DNA from: Azolla pinnata
Lineage: Eukaryota; Streptophyta; Polypodiopsida; Salviniales; Salviniaceae
Length of the DNA: 64,000 nucleotides
Reading direction: 5' to 3'
Assembly (NCBI GenBank): GCA_037176905.1
Contig: JBBBWG010028754.1
Location: 7,569 to 71,568, forward strand
In this document: positions 12,500-25,828 of the stretch, piece after piece
Numbering within the stretch: position 1 is the first letter of the stretch
Layout of the letters: each line of letters starts with the position of its first letter
Notes under the pieces: model-generated
The model's database searches: none
What the model was told of the DNA's origin: nothing
The model's input: the letters and a program-made list of their open reading frames with translations, nothing else
Translations under genes and position numbers: made by a program

Positions 12500-13870
12500 T
12501 CGAAGGCAGCACTGATGTTTGTAGAAGAGAAGGATCATCAAGTCTGTTGCCGAATCGAATTGTGGCAATCAACAAAACTAAGAAACTGATTAACATTGAA
12601 TCTATCTCTATGACCATGTTTCCACTACTAGTACCACCACATCCTCTTTAGTACATACACAGTCACCTTTGAAGAAAAAACATTTGACATTCTAGAGTTT
12701 GAGAAAGTGGATTTGTTGATGATATGGTACTCTTCGGGTAGGAAACTGTTGCATGGTGACTTGTATCTTTCGTGCATGGTGACTGACTTATTTATGTATC
12801 TTTCTTGCTCACGCTATGGAATAATCTACTCCTAACGAAAGTGTTGAAGGTCTCTTTGTCAAAGCTAGTTTTCTCCCTTTTGAGGTGTACCATTCTCATG
12901 AAATAGTTACATTTGAAGCTCAACATGGATGTTGGTGATGCCACCCCCACCATGAAGCACAAGAGAGGTTGAGTTAACTTGTAACTTAGTATTTAAACGT
13001 CATCATTTGGTACTTTCCTTCTTCGGCTTTCATTTTATGATTACAAATCCTCTCCAAACGCGTTTGACTCTTAGAAAAAAACATGATTAAGGCATTCGCC
13101 GCGATGTAGATCAAGTTCTCAAGCAGTCTCAGCAATCCTTCGTTCTATTGGAAAAGACAAAAGAACGGTACATGAAGAGATACGAGTTTCTTCTTTGATG
13201 TTAACCTTAGATTACACTCATGTGCGATTGCACTTTGTGATCTTGACAATAAGCCAACAACAGCTAATTTGTCCGTGCTTTCACAGCTCATCAACCCCAT
13301 GATGACAATAAATGGAGCTTCATTGGTTCAATAAATGATGCAGCTTTAAGAGAAAGGAATGGTTGTGGTTCTTGACCTACTTTCTGCTGAACTGTTTGAC
13401 GACTTGACAACACATCTTTCTACCGTCTTTAATCGGCCCATGGAAACATGGCAGTGAAGGTCCTTCACAGTTATTTCCTAATGTAGCAAATAAGAATCTC
13501 ATCGTAACATCTAACACCTAGTATCGGACCCTCTGATTTTAAGAATGGATCTGGACACTGAAGCAAACAAGTATCTGAGCTCTTTGGTTGATAATTGAGC
13601 AATAGAAAAGTATCGTTTACCACTGTTGGGATCCAACTCAAAGACTTACAAGAATTGGATTGACATTTTGAATCTGAACAAAGCCTTGGATGACATATTA
13701 TAGTTTATCGGCTTCTTGTGAGAGACTCTCGTCTAGTAGATGGAACTAATTTAATATTCAGTTAAAAAAAGGAGGATGTGCACACTGAGCTAACCAGCAG
13801 CGCCATAAATTATTACAATAACAAATTGTGGAGAGATCAAAGTAGAGCTTCGTAGCCAAAATCAACTTAT
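12500..13870. other. No intact gene; possibly a decayed coding segment
   Basis: Between ~12.6 and 13.75 kb the plus strand gives protein-like blocks broken by many stops, for example around 13.36-13.45 kb and 13.55-13.72 kb (peptides such as ELFDDLTTHLSTVFNRP and SNSKTYKNWIDILNLNKALDD). I cannot name the family. It may be an old processed pseudogene or transposon relic, or chance. Confidence 0.25.
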
Positions 13871-13885
13871 AGGTTCACGTTGTAA

Positions 13886-15139
13886 TCATGCAGCCTTCGC
13901 CTTCTCTTCTACATCTGATTTCGCTTTCTCTATAAGATTGGCAGCATCTTGGACAGTAACAATGGCTTCAGCACCACTCTCATCAACGCTGATCTTGAAC
14001 GCTTCTTCTAAGGCCATCACAATCTCGACCTGTAATATATTTTGTACATACACGTATATTTCTGGTTAAAATAGTATCACGTTTAAGTAACAGCATGTTT
14101 AACTAGAGGTGACTAGTCTTCCACGAAAATTTTAAACAATTTGCTAAATGGTTGTAGCAATTTTGATTAACTATAGTTTCACCTGATCCAATGAATCTGC
14201 TCCAAGATCCTGGAATTTGGAATGTGGATGAACAGAGCCTTCCTCCGATGCCAGTTGTTTACTGACAATCTCAATTACTTTCTGGACAGTCTCTGGTTGA
14301 GCGACCTGATCCCCAAGAACACAAAAGATTCAAAATTTACTTTGATCTCTGAGAAAAATTCATCGACCTCAAATATACAAAATTCACTATAATTAGTCCA
14401 ATACAGCAAAAGTAATTTGTTAACCATGTGCGAAATTAAGCATACTGAACCGGTGTCACGCACATCAGATCAAACTGCTTACTAAATTATCTGTATAAAA
14501 TTCTTTATATATAAGTATACCCTGACACAGTTATGAAGACCATTTGTTGGAGATCTATTATGTTAATTCCGAAATGCAGAAGAATTTTGCATAATACACC
14601 GTGTAACGTGACAGGTCTGAAAAAATAGCTTAATAAACCTAAGCTTTGTCAAAGATAAGATTCGATTAAAAAGGTCAGAAACGTAATCCCAGCAATTTCA
14701 TGAAGGCATGCGAGTTTATCAACTTCGAGAACAGGATTCCATAGCTAACTCAACTGCGTCAACGTAAAGACTACATACATTATTTAATAACTGCTATGTG
14801 ATGGTGGAATCGGATCTTACACTGCATGAAATGGTCAGACGTCTAGCTGGGAAAGATCCTGATCTGAAGCTCACGGTGCTGTTAGTCAACGATCTTCCAG
14901 AAGCGATCTGCACGGGAGAAACGAGCTTTAAGAGATCGAGTTGCTTCAAAATCTGGGAAGCGGAAGCAAGCATAGAAAAGAACGGAAAGCGTAGAGGCGA
15001 ATTTGAAAAAGCTTTGCATGAAGAGAACGGTCCGGTCCGATCTCTCCCGGCAGCAACAGACGGAGGTTACCTGTGCGGAAGAAAGGGAGGAAGACGCGAG
15101 CGAAGAAACGGAGGAACGCAGACAGATGGAAGAAGCCAT
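13886..15139 (-). CDS. Plastid acyl carrier protein
   Basis: Four exons: 15139-15071, 14907-14821, 14305-14183 and 14029-13886. All junctions are phase 0, giving 140 residues. ACP carries acyl chains on a phosphopantetheine arm during type II fatty-acid synthesis. The attachment motif GADSLD is in exon 3 (Ser about residue 90), followed by QVEIVMALEEAF and TVQDAANLIEKA. The first two exons encode a Ser-rich transit peptide (MASSICLRSSVSSLASS, then RRLTISCS). The exon layout, with the third junction directly after DSLDQ, and the TVQDAA helix are plastid-type, not mitochondrial. The tail KAKSDVEEKAKAA is slightly longer than usual. No defect is seen. A telomere-like array begins ~200 bp upstream of the ATG. 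Confidence 0.93.
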
Positions 15140-15167
15140 GGCTCTCGAATCTGTGCGTCTGCGAGGA

Positions 15168-15202
15168 AGTGAAAGAGAAAGAGAAAGAGAAAGAGAAAGA
15201 CA
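15168..15202. repeat. (GAAAGA)n microsatellite
   Basis: About five to six units of a hexanucleotide lie immediately upstream of the acyl carrier protein start codon. On the gene strand they form a CT-rich leader. Confidence 0.8.
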
Positions 15203-15342
15203 GTAGACGGTAGTAAATCGTGGCCTGAATTTGAGTGTATAAATATTATATTGACAATTAAACCTTTGCCTTTTGGGACGGTTTCACACTATGTCCTGCA
15301 AAAAGGCCGTTTTGCATGCCTTTAATACTAGGGATCACGCCC

Positions 15343-16322
15343 TAAACCACCTTCCTAAACCCTAAACCACCTTAAATCCTAAACCCTAAACCACGTTGGA
15401 TGGTAAGCCCTAAACCGCCTTAGATGGCAAGCTCCTAAAACCTAAACCTCGTTGAATCCTAAACTAGAGATCACGCCCTAAACCACCGTAAATTCTAAAC
15501 CCTAAACCACTGCAATCCTAACCCCTAAAGCACCATAAATCCTAACCCCTAAAGCACCGTAAATCCTAAACCCTAAACCACCTTAGATGGTAAGCCCTAA
15601 ACCCTAAACCACATTGAATCCTATACCGGGGAACATGCCCTAAACTACCTTCCTTAACCCTAAACCACCTTAGATGGTAAGCCCTAAACCCTAAACCACA
15701 TTGAATCCTATACTGGGGAACATGCCCTAAACTACCTTCCTTAACCCTAAACGACCTTAAATCCTAAACCCTAAACTACCTTCAATGGTAAGCCTATTTG
15801 CTCCAAACGCTAAACCACATTGAATCGTAAACTAGACCTTTGCAAACCCTAAACCACGTCGAATCCTGAACTAGGGATCACGACGTAAACCACCCTTCGA
15901 AACCCTAAACCACCTTAAATGCTAAGGCCTAAGCCACATCGAACCATAAGCCACACCAAACCTTAAACCACCCTCAACCCCAAACCACCTAAATTACTCA
16001 GCCTCTAAACCATCTTAAGTCCTGAAGCCTAACCTTAAATCACCTTAATCTTGAACCCTATGCCCCAAACCACCCTAACCCTAGCCATAAACCACCTTAA
16101 TGGTCAACCCCTAAGCCCCAAACCATGTGAGATCTCAACCTTAATCTTAAACCCTAACCCTTCAACCATGTGGGATCCTAACCCTAACCCTAGACCACCT
16201 TAATCCAACCATAAGCCCCAAACCCCTTATCACATCAATCGGAAGCGCTAATTCATGAACCCGTTTTGGAACCATGCTTTGGATCATAACACTAAGGCCA
16301 AAACTCTAAACCCTAAACCCTG
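15343..16322. repeat. Degenerate interstitial telomere-like array (CCCTAAA-related)
   Basis: About 1 kb is dominated by CCCTAAA and variants (CCTAAACCACC, CCTTAAATC, AACCCTAAC) in one orientation. It includes a higher-order unit of about 87 bp: the word CCTTAGATGG recurs at 15581 and 15668 with nearly identical flanks. The repeats decay to the right and grade into unrelated sequence. The orientation is the C-rich strand of the plant telomere repeat. Unique genes lie on both sides, so this is internal and not a chromosome end. Confidence 0.9.
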
Positions 16323-18496
16323 ATTAACACTAAATATACATATATGTATCATCCCTGGACCATCCTCCTCTTTCGTAGCCAAGCCACAATCATCAGGTCT
16401 AGCTTTTGAGAGAAGATGGTGGTTGATCAGCTTGCCAACATAAATGATGAGGCTGGTTCAAAGGCAAGGTGCACAACACAACATGGGGATTCATGTCCTA
16501 GAAGGCGGCCAAACGATGACAATTACGGCCTCAAATGTGAAGCCAGGATAGAGGATGGTGGTTAGATTTTTACTGCCTTTTGTCCTTTATCTTCTTAATT
16601 TTGTCATGGTAAGTAGAAGGGCAGCATCAAATGCATCGAGCCGTCCTCGATCATCTCTTTTAGGACGGAGGAACCCTCCGATGCATTCAATCGAATGGAA
16701 ATCGTTCCCGATTGTTGGGTCGTTTGGAAGCCAGATCATAAAAGGGAACGAATCGCTGATCATAAGTCGTTGATTGCCGCACATAAATGCGCATTACGCC
16801 GAGCCGAGCGAAATCATCAAAGGTCCTTTTCAGCGAATGGCAATCAATTCATGTCTGTACCTTGAGCCCTAGGATATATTAGTCGATTGACTGATAATGA
16901 ATGAGCTTGTTGCGATCTTAGGTATAAATCAAAGATATCGCTTGTTCTACTTGGTTGTTTCCTTATCCATTTATATGACAATCTATTTGCAAAAGTGTTT
17001 ATCGTCTCATGTGATGCATATACAGTGTCAATTTAGATGTCAAGTTTCATCTATTGCACGACTTGCATATTTTGTTAAAATCCAGCATTGTAGCCTATTC
17101 GATCGAGGAAAATAAACGCTTCTAAATCGAAAATGGTGGCATGCAACCAGAGCATTAGGTACATAATTTGGTATTGAATAATGTGTAAACTAAGATAATT
17201 TTACACTCTTACTAACATAGCTCTCCAGTTTTGGAAAATTACTACAACACCCTTGAGCCTAGCAAGGGTTAAGTCTCCAAAATAGGCTAATGGTACATCT
17301 TTTTGAAATAAGCAATCTAGAGTTGTGTGGAGCATTGTTGATTGAGATCACACACGACAGGTAATCTGATAGCCTTGTTCACAACAGCACAGGTCATAGC
17401 TAGGCTGAAATTTGTGATGTGCAATGTTACTCTGATGTTGATTCTCAGATAATGCCCACAAGAATGTGGTGGGCTGTACAATTCAAATCATTAGGCTCTT
17501 GAAATGCTGAAATGTAAAGCTGTTATTTTGGGGCAATCAATTAGGCTTGTGCACAGCATCTGTCAGCTACATCTAACATGAATCATTTGGGATACGATTA
17601 TGTTGTGACTTGTCCCATGTAAGGGGCTCAGGTTGCGCAAAGCTCAGTAACTAATATTTGTCTATATTGTTAGAAATTTCATCTTTCTTGACCCAAATGA
17701 CTCTAAGAAAGCGGTTTTTTTCAACTGATTTTAAGCATCAGAAACTACATATTCCATGTAAAGGCATTAATTAAATAGTTTTATTTGATTGACACAAGAA
17801 CAAGGGGAAAGCCTCTCACAGGGAAATGCTCGAGTTTATGACAGGTTCTTTTTTTTTGTTTTCCGACTATCAGAAGTTTTAATGTATGCATTTATGTTCA
17901 TGGATGCATATTTTCATTGCATACTGAATATGATGTTACAAATATTCAGATGTTGGGGGATGGACCCCAGAAACATGCGAAGCATGCACAGGGACTTGTT
18001 TTGGAGTCCAAATTTCCATTACAGAGCCTGAGTTCAAATTCCAAGTGAGCATGAAAGCTCATTCGTTGCATCCTCACATTCCATATACATATACGATCAA
18101 ACAATATATAGGTTTGAAATCTCAATAATGACATACCTTTTTGGAAGCCAAAAACATTTGAGAAAATTGCAATCCCAATACACCGCACCCTGCCAAAAAT
18201 TTGATGCACTGCACCTGAAGGTAAAAGAGCAGTGCATAAATGGCAATAGGTTTCTACTCAAGTCTCAAACTCCCACCAAAGGGAAGGAGGAATACAAGAT
18301 ACAAAAACAGGGTATGTGTTTCTGCATTATATATAGAAATGGTTTTAGGTTTGGCGTTTATGTATTATGCATACAGCTATGCATATGGTAAACTCTTGAC
18401 AATGGAAGAACGCATTGAATCGATAATATTCTCACTATGATGGGAAAACAAGAACTTCATTGAACCAATACTGAAAAGATGAAGAAAAAGAAGGAT
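16323..18496. other. Intergenic, no gene seen
   Basis: AT-rich sequence with short unsupported frames. There are no splice-linked exons, RNA gene folds or clear transposon ends that I can support. The right end probably contains the 3' UTR of the TTM-type gene. Confidence 0.5.
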
Positions 18497-21400
18497 TCAA
18501 GAGGAAGAGGCCGAAGAAGATCGTATCTTCATTATACCACAGAGGCTTCCGAGGCCCAGGATTGTTATCCCGACAACAGTGATGAGCCCTAGGTCAGTTG
18601 TCTTGCTCTCTCTCATGAATGTGTCTAACCAGCCCCGCCGTTCATTCCACCACTGCTTCTTACCCTGAGAATTGCTCTGCCGCAAAGAGTTGCTCAAGAG
18701 ATCAAGCTGTGCAGTAAGATGCCGCTGACCCCGTGCTAGGGCCCGAAACTGCAATAAGATTCATTGTTTCAATCAGAATTAGCAACCATTAGGGTTTACG
18801 GCTTAGGATTCACCAGAATCTGCAACCAATGACAGACGTAATATTGGGCTTTTTTACCACTTTTTATCAATATAATAAATATACATAGAATAGACCACCG
18901 GATGCAATTCATGCATTTCTACTGTTTTCCGCTAATGCAATAGATAAATAGAATAGCTATGCTTCGGTTATTGCATGTTTTTTCTTTTACTAGAATCCAA
19001 AATTCCAGCTATTTTTTGTTTATATAACAAGGCATACAACAAGCCATGGATTCTTTTATTGCTTTCTCTACAAATGATACATAGAACAAACCAGGAATCC
19101 CCAGCCATGATATAGACGTAATCAGGCATTTGTAGAGACGTGATTATATCTATCAGATTATGCAACTACGATATAGAGACATAATCAGGCTTTGGGGACC
19201 TTTGGCATTTATCTTAAGATAGGGTTCTATCTAACCAAATCAAAACTCAACGTTTCTAAATATCTAGATGAACTTTTAGCAAATTGTTATGATAAATTAT
19301 TTTCTAAAATTTGTGAAGTTTTCAAAACAAAATATAAGCGGAAAAAAGCTGGTTTTCAAAGTTTTTTTACCTCTTCAATTACTGGAGGCTCCAGAACTGA
19401 AGAACAAGAAGATGAGACATGCCCAGGGGGTGAATAACCATTGCCTCCTCCACATGTGCTCATGTTTCCATTTCCAAAGGAGCCCACTGTCTCTGTGACT
19501 GAACCCTGAGGCTTGCTTTGCACAATGCCAAGACAGCTGGATATCTTTGTCTCCACCTCTCCCATGCGCGAAAGCAGTTCCTCTATCTTCTCATTCAGAC
19601 CCGTCATCTGTTCTGATATATGAGCATACCCCTGTCAGACCAATCATTGGCACATATATAAACATACGTGTGTCGCACATCCCTGCTAAGTCAATTGTTA
19701 CAAAAAAGAGAATAGAATAAACAAGATCTTTTTATCATCAATGAGGACGCTGATTTTCACCAGTGGAACAGGATAAAAATGTCATCTTTTATGTGTCTTA
19801 GGAATTATGTCTCTTTCCTAGACAGGGAGGCTTGAAAAATAACACATGCACAGACATCCCCAACATTCTTGGTGGAAATTTTTCAGCATGCTACCTAAAT
19901 TGTCATACCCATCAACAAGTCATCATAGTTCTCGTGGATCACTGTTATATGTTAAGCATCTGTAAAATCATATTTAACCACTTGTACAAGTTTGTTGCAT
20001 GGGCATTATGCAATATATGGTCTGTCCATCATCCACAAGGATGCCGATTTTCAACTATGGGAATGGACGAACATATCACCTTCTTGTATTGTCTCTTCTC
20101 TACATGAAATTAATGCACAGACATGTTCTCATCATTCTTGGTGGAGATTGTTCAATATATGCTACCTGGATTTTCAGTCCACCTAACAGGACATCATGCT
20201 TCTCGTGAAACACCATTAGAGTAGTGTATTGGATAATTTGTTTGCTAACCACAGAAGAATTCAATATGCCCTTTAGTAAAGTTAAGAATGCAGCAAAGTT
20301 AAAAAGCACAACAATCTGATATATTATTTGTTCAAGAATTGCAGGAATTTGATGTTACGTTTCTTTATGTTTTTTGCCATGTTAAACAAAAATACAGAGA
20401 TTTGATACGGTTATACATCACCAGAAATGAAAATTTTGTCATGCAAGTAAAATCACAGGAGCGTAGTGGTGTTCTAAAATTTTAAGGAATTTAGAAAAGT
20501 GATTTTTATTACCTCCCTTTGCAGTGATGATGGCGAATCAAGGCATACATCATCAACTTTCTTATCATTTTGTTGCCATGCCAATTGCTGCTTTCTGGCC
20601 TTCATGGGAATATGATCAACAGAATACCTAAATGAAACAAGATCAAAGCCCATGTGAGCTTATGGAGCAGGGCCAGGATAAGAACATAGGCCTTCTTCCT
20701 ATCCTTTGATTGTGGCAAAATTGCAGTGATCATAACCCACTCCACAAGAATAGATAGTTTTAGATTTACATCTATACACACACATACATATAAACCAAAA
20801 CAAATCAGAATTCTTACCCTAAACCATTATCGCCATTCGTTTTAGACCAACTGGAACACAACAAAATGAGATGTATCAGTTACGAACATCTCAGTAAGTG
20901 TTTACTACCACAAAAAAGCCAAGCACCTCTGGCTGTAGAGATTCCTCACTCCAGGCTTAACTTCAGCTATCCATGAAAAAGATCGCATTGGGCTTTGAGA
21001 AGGTGTCTCACTGATGCTTAGTTTGGTCTTCAAATCGTCTGGGATGGCCTACACAGAAAACTGTGATCAAATTTCAACTTAAGAAGATTACTCGTATTCC
21101 TTTCATCAGCAATTTAAACCACAGCTATTAAATATGTTGGTGTTGTTAATCAAAATATTGTTAACATTCTAAAAACACCAACATGACCTCATGCACTGTA
21201 GCAACAAGGATGTCCACGTAGTGAGGGTCTTATAAGGAGAAGAATGTTATAATCATATACCATAACTTCTGATGTAAGTTTCTCCAACTGGATCTGCTCG
21301 ATATATGGATGAGGCATGTATGAACCATCCAAACCTAGTTTCCTTCCAGCCTCTCCAACTAGTAACCTATCTTTACCTTGCACCTGAAACGTACAGATTT

Positions 21401-24400
21401 GACAACATTATGCAGAGGAAAAGGGGCGCTTAAAAAAATAGTAATAATAATAGAGATCTATATTAACCTGGATGAATTTCTGCTGCAGCAGTTCAAGCTT
21501 ATCAATCTTGATGCAGAGAACATCATCCGAGAACACCTTACTAACCCGTTTCAGAATCGTAGCTATGGTATAGCCAAGAGCCATAAGGCCCCCTAGAAGC
21601 CGTACACTTACTTCAAAGATTATACGAGGCGAAATGATGAATGGGTGATCAACCAGGCACTCCTACATAAGGAAATAGGTGTATTATATGGCAGAAATAG
21701 AAGGTGACTCTATGAAAAATAAATTATTAACTTTAATAATTTGCACAGATATCTGAACAAAGGAATCTAAACTTCTAACACAGCCATAGCCATGCCATGC
21801 ACAAAACAAAAGAAAAAGAACAAGCATACCTCAAACATGAGACTGTACTTTCCATCTCTGTTTCGCATTCGTAAATAAGATTGACACGTGTCTGGGTCTT
21901 CACCAGGTGGTAAAAGATAGATATCATATGTATCTTCTGTCACTTCAGTACAGTTGGGAGCAAGGACACTCCGGATTTGGTCTTCATCCACAATAAGTGC
22001 AGACTGCCAGAGAAGTACCCATCAGTGATACGATACAAAACTAATTATAGAACAACAACTCAACCGTTGCTAGGAAATGGCATCATGCACAATGATTGAG
22101 GTATGAAATGGCATGCTATGTTAGACTATGCTAATGCCTTGTTGCGTAACATAGCATTGATGGCTAATCAATGAAAATAGCTACCGACCATCATTGCCTA
22201 CCACAGTGGACGCATCATCACTAGCCTGATAATGTAAAGTGATTTCCTACCAATTATGCCACCTGTTATGCTACAGGAACCATATTAGCTGACACAAGAT
22301 TTTCAACTAGTCCACATTTTCTATGTGTGCAAATTTGATGCCAAGCCTTCCTATGACTGATTGATAAACATAGCCTGGAGACTCAGGTGTGTCCACAAGC
22401 TTGACACAATTCCCAACTACAATCAGGCAATGTAGAATACCTTAAGAATATAGGCTGGACTTTGTAAACCAGAAAAAGGGTTGAATTTGTTCACTATCTT
22501 TATATGTGCAGTCTCCAAATCTGGTTCAATGAATACTTTGTACATCGGATAAACCTGTAGCATAATCATGAAAAAAGGAAAGGTGTCTTAGAAGAAGACA
22601 CAAGAAGCAAAGCATCATTCGCATTCAATTGGCGAGGTATATGGAAATAAAATTTTCAGAACTTACTGTCTCAGAAACTTGTTGAATGATGTCTTCTGGC
22701 GCTTGACCTGACCGATTGATGTCACGAAGCACCCTTTTCACAAGATCAAAATGCACGCCTCCAGTCACCGATACTCGTAGGTCCAGAAATGGTCGAATGT
22801 TCTCACTCAACGCATAGATACCCTCAAGAATCACAATCCGAGAGGAAGGAACCTCCACCCTCCTATCAGCATATCAAAGCCATGAATTCTCTTGCACTTA
22901 CATATACAATTTCGTGATTATAAACAAACACAAAGACCACTTCCCACAAGCGAGCTAGAAAAAACAGCTGAACAGATCCATCAAATCCCATTTCTTATCT
23001 TCCATCAAACCCTTCAACACTAAAGAAAATTTCAAAATACAGCACTACTAGCAAAAACACCCACCCTTATATACACTCAAACCAATCACTAAAACCAGGG
23101 ATTCCAAATAATATGACTTAAACCTTCATGTATGCCATAAATTCCAAAAATTGCTAGTGAAAATGACAGCTAGTTGCACTGTCACTCCATTCAAGGTGGC
23201 AAAACCAACCTGTAACCAGTCCGGCAACTGAGTTTGAAGTCGTAGATGGGCACATCCACAGCCTTCCCACGTTTAAGGTCATTGATATTCTGAAGGAGAA
23301 GATCATAATCTGTGAGCCTTGGATCTGCAATATATACAAGAATTGAACTGCATTGAACATACATTGCCCATATAAGAACATAACCCATGTAAAAGTGCTC
23401 TTTTTTTTTGACCCAGGAAACAAATAATACATGTCAGACAAAATACAAGAGGCGGCTCTGAACGTAAACACGCATGAAAAGTGTTCTGCCTCATTCAATC
23501 CAAAGAAGCACAAGATCTTAATGTAATCCATATGAAGCAGAGTGTTTGTTTCTTTTTATTCAAGGTGAAAACATTTGTGCCCAAATTAGCTCATACAAAG
23601 CATAGCATCTGATTCCTTCAATTCCAGGAGGCAAACCCTATGCATATAAAATATCAAAATGGAAATTTTGAGCATAACCCATACAAAGCTTCTTCACAGT
23701 CAGTGAATCTGATCGTAATATTACTTGTTTTCCATGTTCAAGCAAAACCAATGCATGTCAGAAAGATTTGAAAAAAAACAATGAAGTAGTATTAGTATGT
23801 AGGCCACACAGAAACTGGCCCTGTTCCATCCTACTCATTGACACGCAGTAAAATGGCAGATCCAAATAGACACCAGAAAAAACAGAGTGTTCCATTCCTT
23901 GTGTGTTCAAAGACAGCAGAATGCAAATTTTAAATGCCTCTAATAAAAACAGCAGAAAATGCATGCTTCAAATCAAACTGGAGCAGAAAACGGATGCCTG
24001 GGATCGAAGAGAGCATTAAACAGAAAATCTGAATGCTTGGAACCAAAAAGAGCCAAGGAATCTGAATGCTTCAAATTGAAGTTGGCAGAAAATGCAAAAT
24101 CCAAATGCGTCCAATCAAAGAGAGCCGAAAAATCAAATCCAAATGCTTCCAAATCAAAGAGGCCAGAAAAATCAAATCCAAATGCTTCCAAATCAAAGAG
24201 GCCAGAAAAATCAAATCCAAATGCTTCTAAATCAAAGAGGCCAGAAACTGCAAATCCAAATGCTTCCAAATCAAAGAGGCCAGAAACAGTAAATCCAAAT
24301 GCTTCCAAATCAAAGAGGCCAGAAACAGCAAATCCAAATGCTTCCAAATCAAAGAGGCCAGAAAATGCACAATCTGACTGAACATCAATGCAGAGCGATG

Positions 24401-24876
24401 GTACGATACGTTTCGTATGATCCAACGAAGGAAAGGCAGAGAAAGAGAGGTAGGAGCTTCTTACCGTCGTAGTTATCATCGACGACGCGGCTGCCATCGT
24501 TGTAGTTATCCATGGAGATGACTGTGATCCCGGGCTTGAATTTGCTCACCTTCTCCGAGAAGACAGTCTTCCCTGCGCCGGAGGGGCCAGCAAGGCCCAC
24601 GACAATGACCCCTCGGTTGCTCTGAGACAGGAGCTGGCAAGCTCTCATGAAGAGGAAGATCCCCTTCTCGAACGACAGAGTTGCAGGTACAGGCTCGATC
24701 TCATAGCCATCGCCTCCCCTCTTCTTCACCTTCACCAGGCGCAGCTGATCTTTGAGCAGGCCCCCCTGCCTCTTCTGGCTATGGTTATGGCTATGGCTAG
24801 CAGACCATGATGAGCACGAGGTCATGGATGCTCTCCCCGCCCTAGCATCCATGGTCATCCTGTTCTTCTTCTCCAC
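18497..24876 (-). CDS. TTM1/TTM2-like protein (uridine-kinase-like P-loop plus CYTH triphosphate-tunnel domain)
   Basis: Twelve exons: 24876-24465, 23324-23210, 22859-22667, 22554-22441, 22003-21830, 21662-21468, 21383-21261, 21048-20927, 20850-20818, 20627-20513, 19631-19371 and 18748-18497. They give 702 residues with continuous phase. The N-terminal kinase-like domain has Walker A GPSGAGKT (~97-104), the ISMDNYND strand and VILEGIYAL. The CYTH part includes TYDIYLLPPGEDP, LRMRNRDGKY and FEVSVRLLGGLMALGYTIA. A coiled-coil region (ISEQMTGLNEKIEELLSRM) precedes a C-terminal hydrophobic anchor (GLITVVGITILGLGSL). Arabidopsis TTM1 and TTM2 hydrolyse pyrophosphate, are anchored at the mitochondrial outer membrane, and act in senescence (TTM1) and immunity (TTM2). 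A second ATG in frame lies eight codons downstream. Which paralogue this is cannot be settled by eye. Confidence 0.93.
24138..24371. repeat. 39-bp minisatellite in intron 1 of the TTM-like gene
   Basis: Six nearly identical 39-bp units begin TCCAAATGCTTCCAAATC. More diverged copies extend left to about 23958. The period is a multiple of three, so both strands stay open for more than 100 codons. It lies wholly inside the first intron. Confidence 0.9.
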
Positions 24877-25306
24877 AAAACCCTAATCCCTGGAAACCCT
24901 AGCCTGAATCTCTCCGTCTCTCTCTCTCTTTCTTTCTCTTCCCTTGAACCCTAAAATCTCTGTACCTCGGAACGCTAAACCCTCATCTTTCTCCTCTCAG
25001 GAAACCCTAATGGCCTTCCGCCGGAACCCTAATCTTTTGCCTTCTCCCTCTGATTGTAGGCGAGCTTCACCTCCCGAATCCCAGCCCCAAGAATCTCGTG
25101 GCCTCTCTGTCTCTGTAGATACTAGTAGCGGCAATCAAGAAGAAGGCGAGGATGGCACTGGAGGTTGCTGCTGCTGCTGCTGCTGATGGCGATGGCGATG
25201 GCGATCGTCTGGTACAATGTACATACATAGCAATAAGGATTGATAGGAAAAAAGAAACTCTGAGAGGCGGATTCAAATTCGGTGAGTTCTTCGAGAGAAT
25301 CAGATG

Positions 25307-25346
<40 letters not shown>

Positions 25347-25828
25347 CAGAAGGAGAGAGAAGCCATCGCCGCCCGAGGATGAAGGAATACGAGGAGCAAA
25401 CGGAAGGATATGGCGGATGGATTCTCTGCCTTCTCTCTCTCTGTTCTCCCGCCTGCTCCTGCTTCTTCCCCTCTCCTGCTTCTCCCTCTCTTCTCTCTCT
25501 CCCTCTCCCTCTCCCTCTCTCTCTCTCTCTCCCCTGCTTCTTCCCCTCCTCTCTCTTTCCTGCTTCTCTTCCTCTTCTTCCCCTCCTCTCTCTTTCCTGC
25601 TTCTCTCCCCTGCTTCTTCCCTTCCTCGCTCTTTCCTGCTTCTCCCCTGCTTCTCTTCCTCCTCTTCTGCTTCCAGAAACGCGCAGAAAGCATCGTCAGA
25701 TTTCTGCTACAGATTCCGATCGATTCATGCATGCATGCATGCGGATTTGCGCCCAGATTCCATCCATCATATTCCTGCAGCCATGTACATCTCCAGATAC
25801 CTATACGTATCCGTACGTATCCGGATGC
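24877..25828. other. TTM 5' leader/promoter and CT/GA-rich low-complexity tract
   Basis: Just upstream of the TTM start are several AACCCTAA telo-box-like words (24,880-25,030). A GCTGCTGCT run (25,170), a GA microsatellite (25,313-25,341) and a long TTCC/CTCT-rich tract follow. Long open frames here are products of low complexity. No gene is supported. Confidence 0.6.

Noticed and set aside
15343-16322. Chromosome end
   Set aside because: The repeats are degenerate and flanked by unique genes on both sides, so the array is internal.
23959-24497. Repeat-peptide frames on both strands inside TTM intron 1
   Set aside because: The 39-bp minisatellite keeps frames open by period alone. The region is removed by splicing of a well-supported gene.
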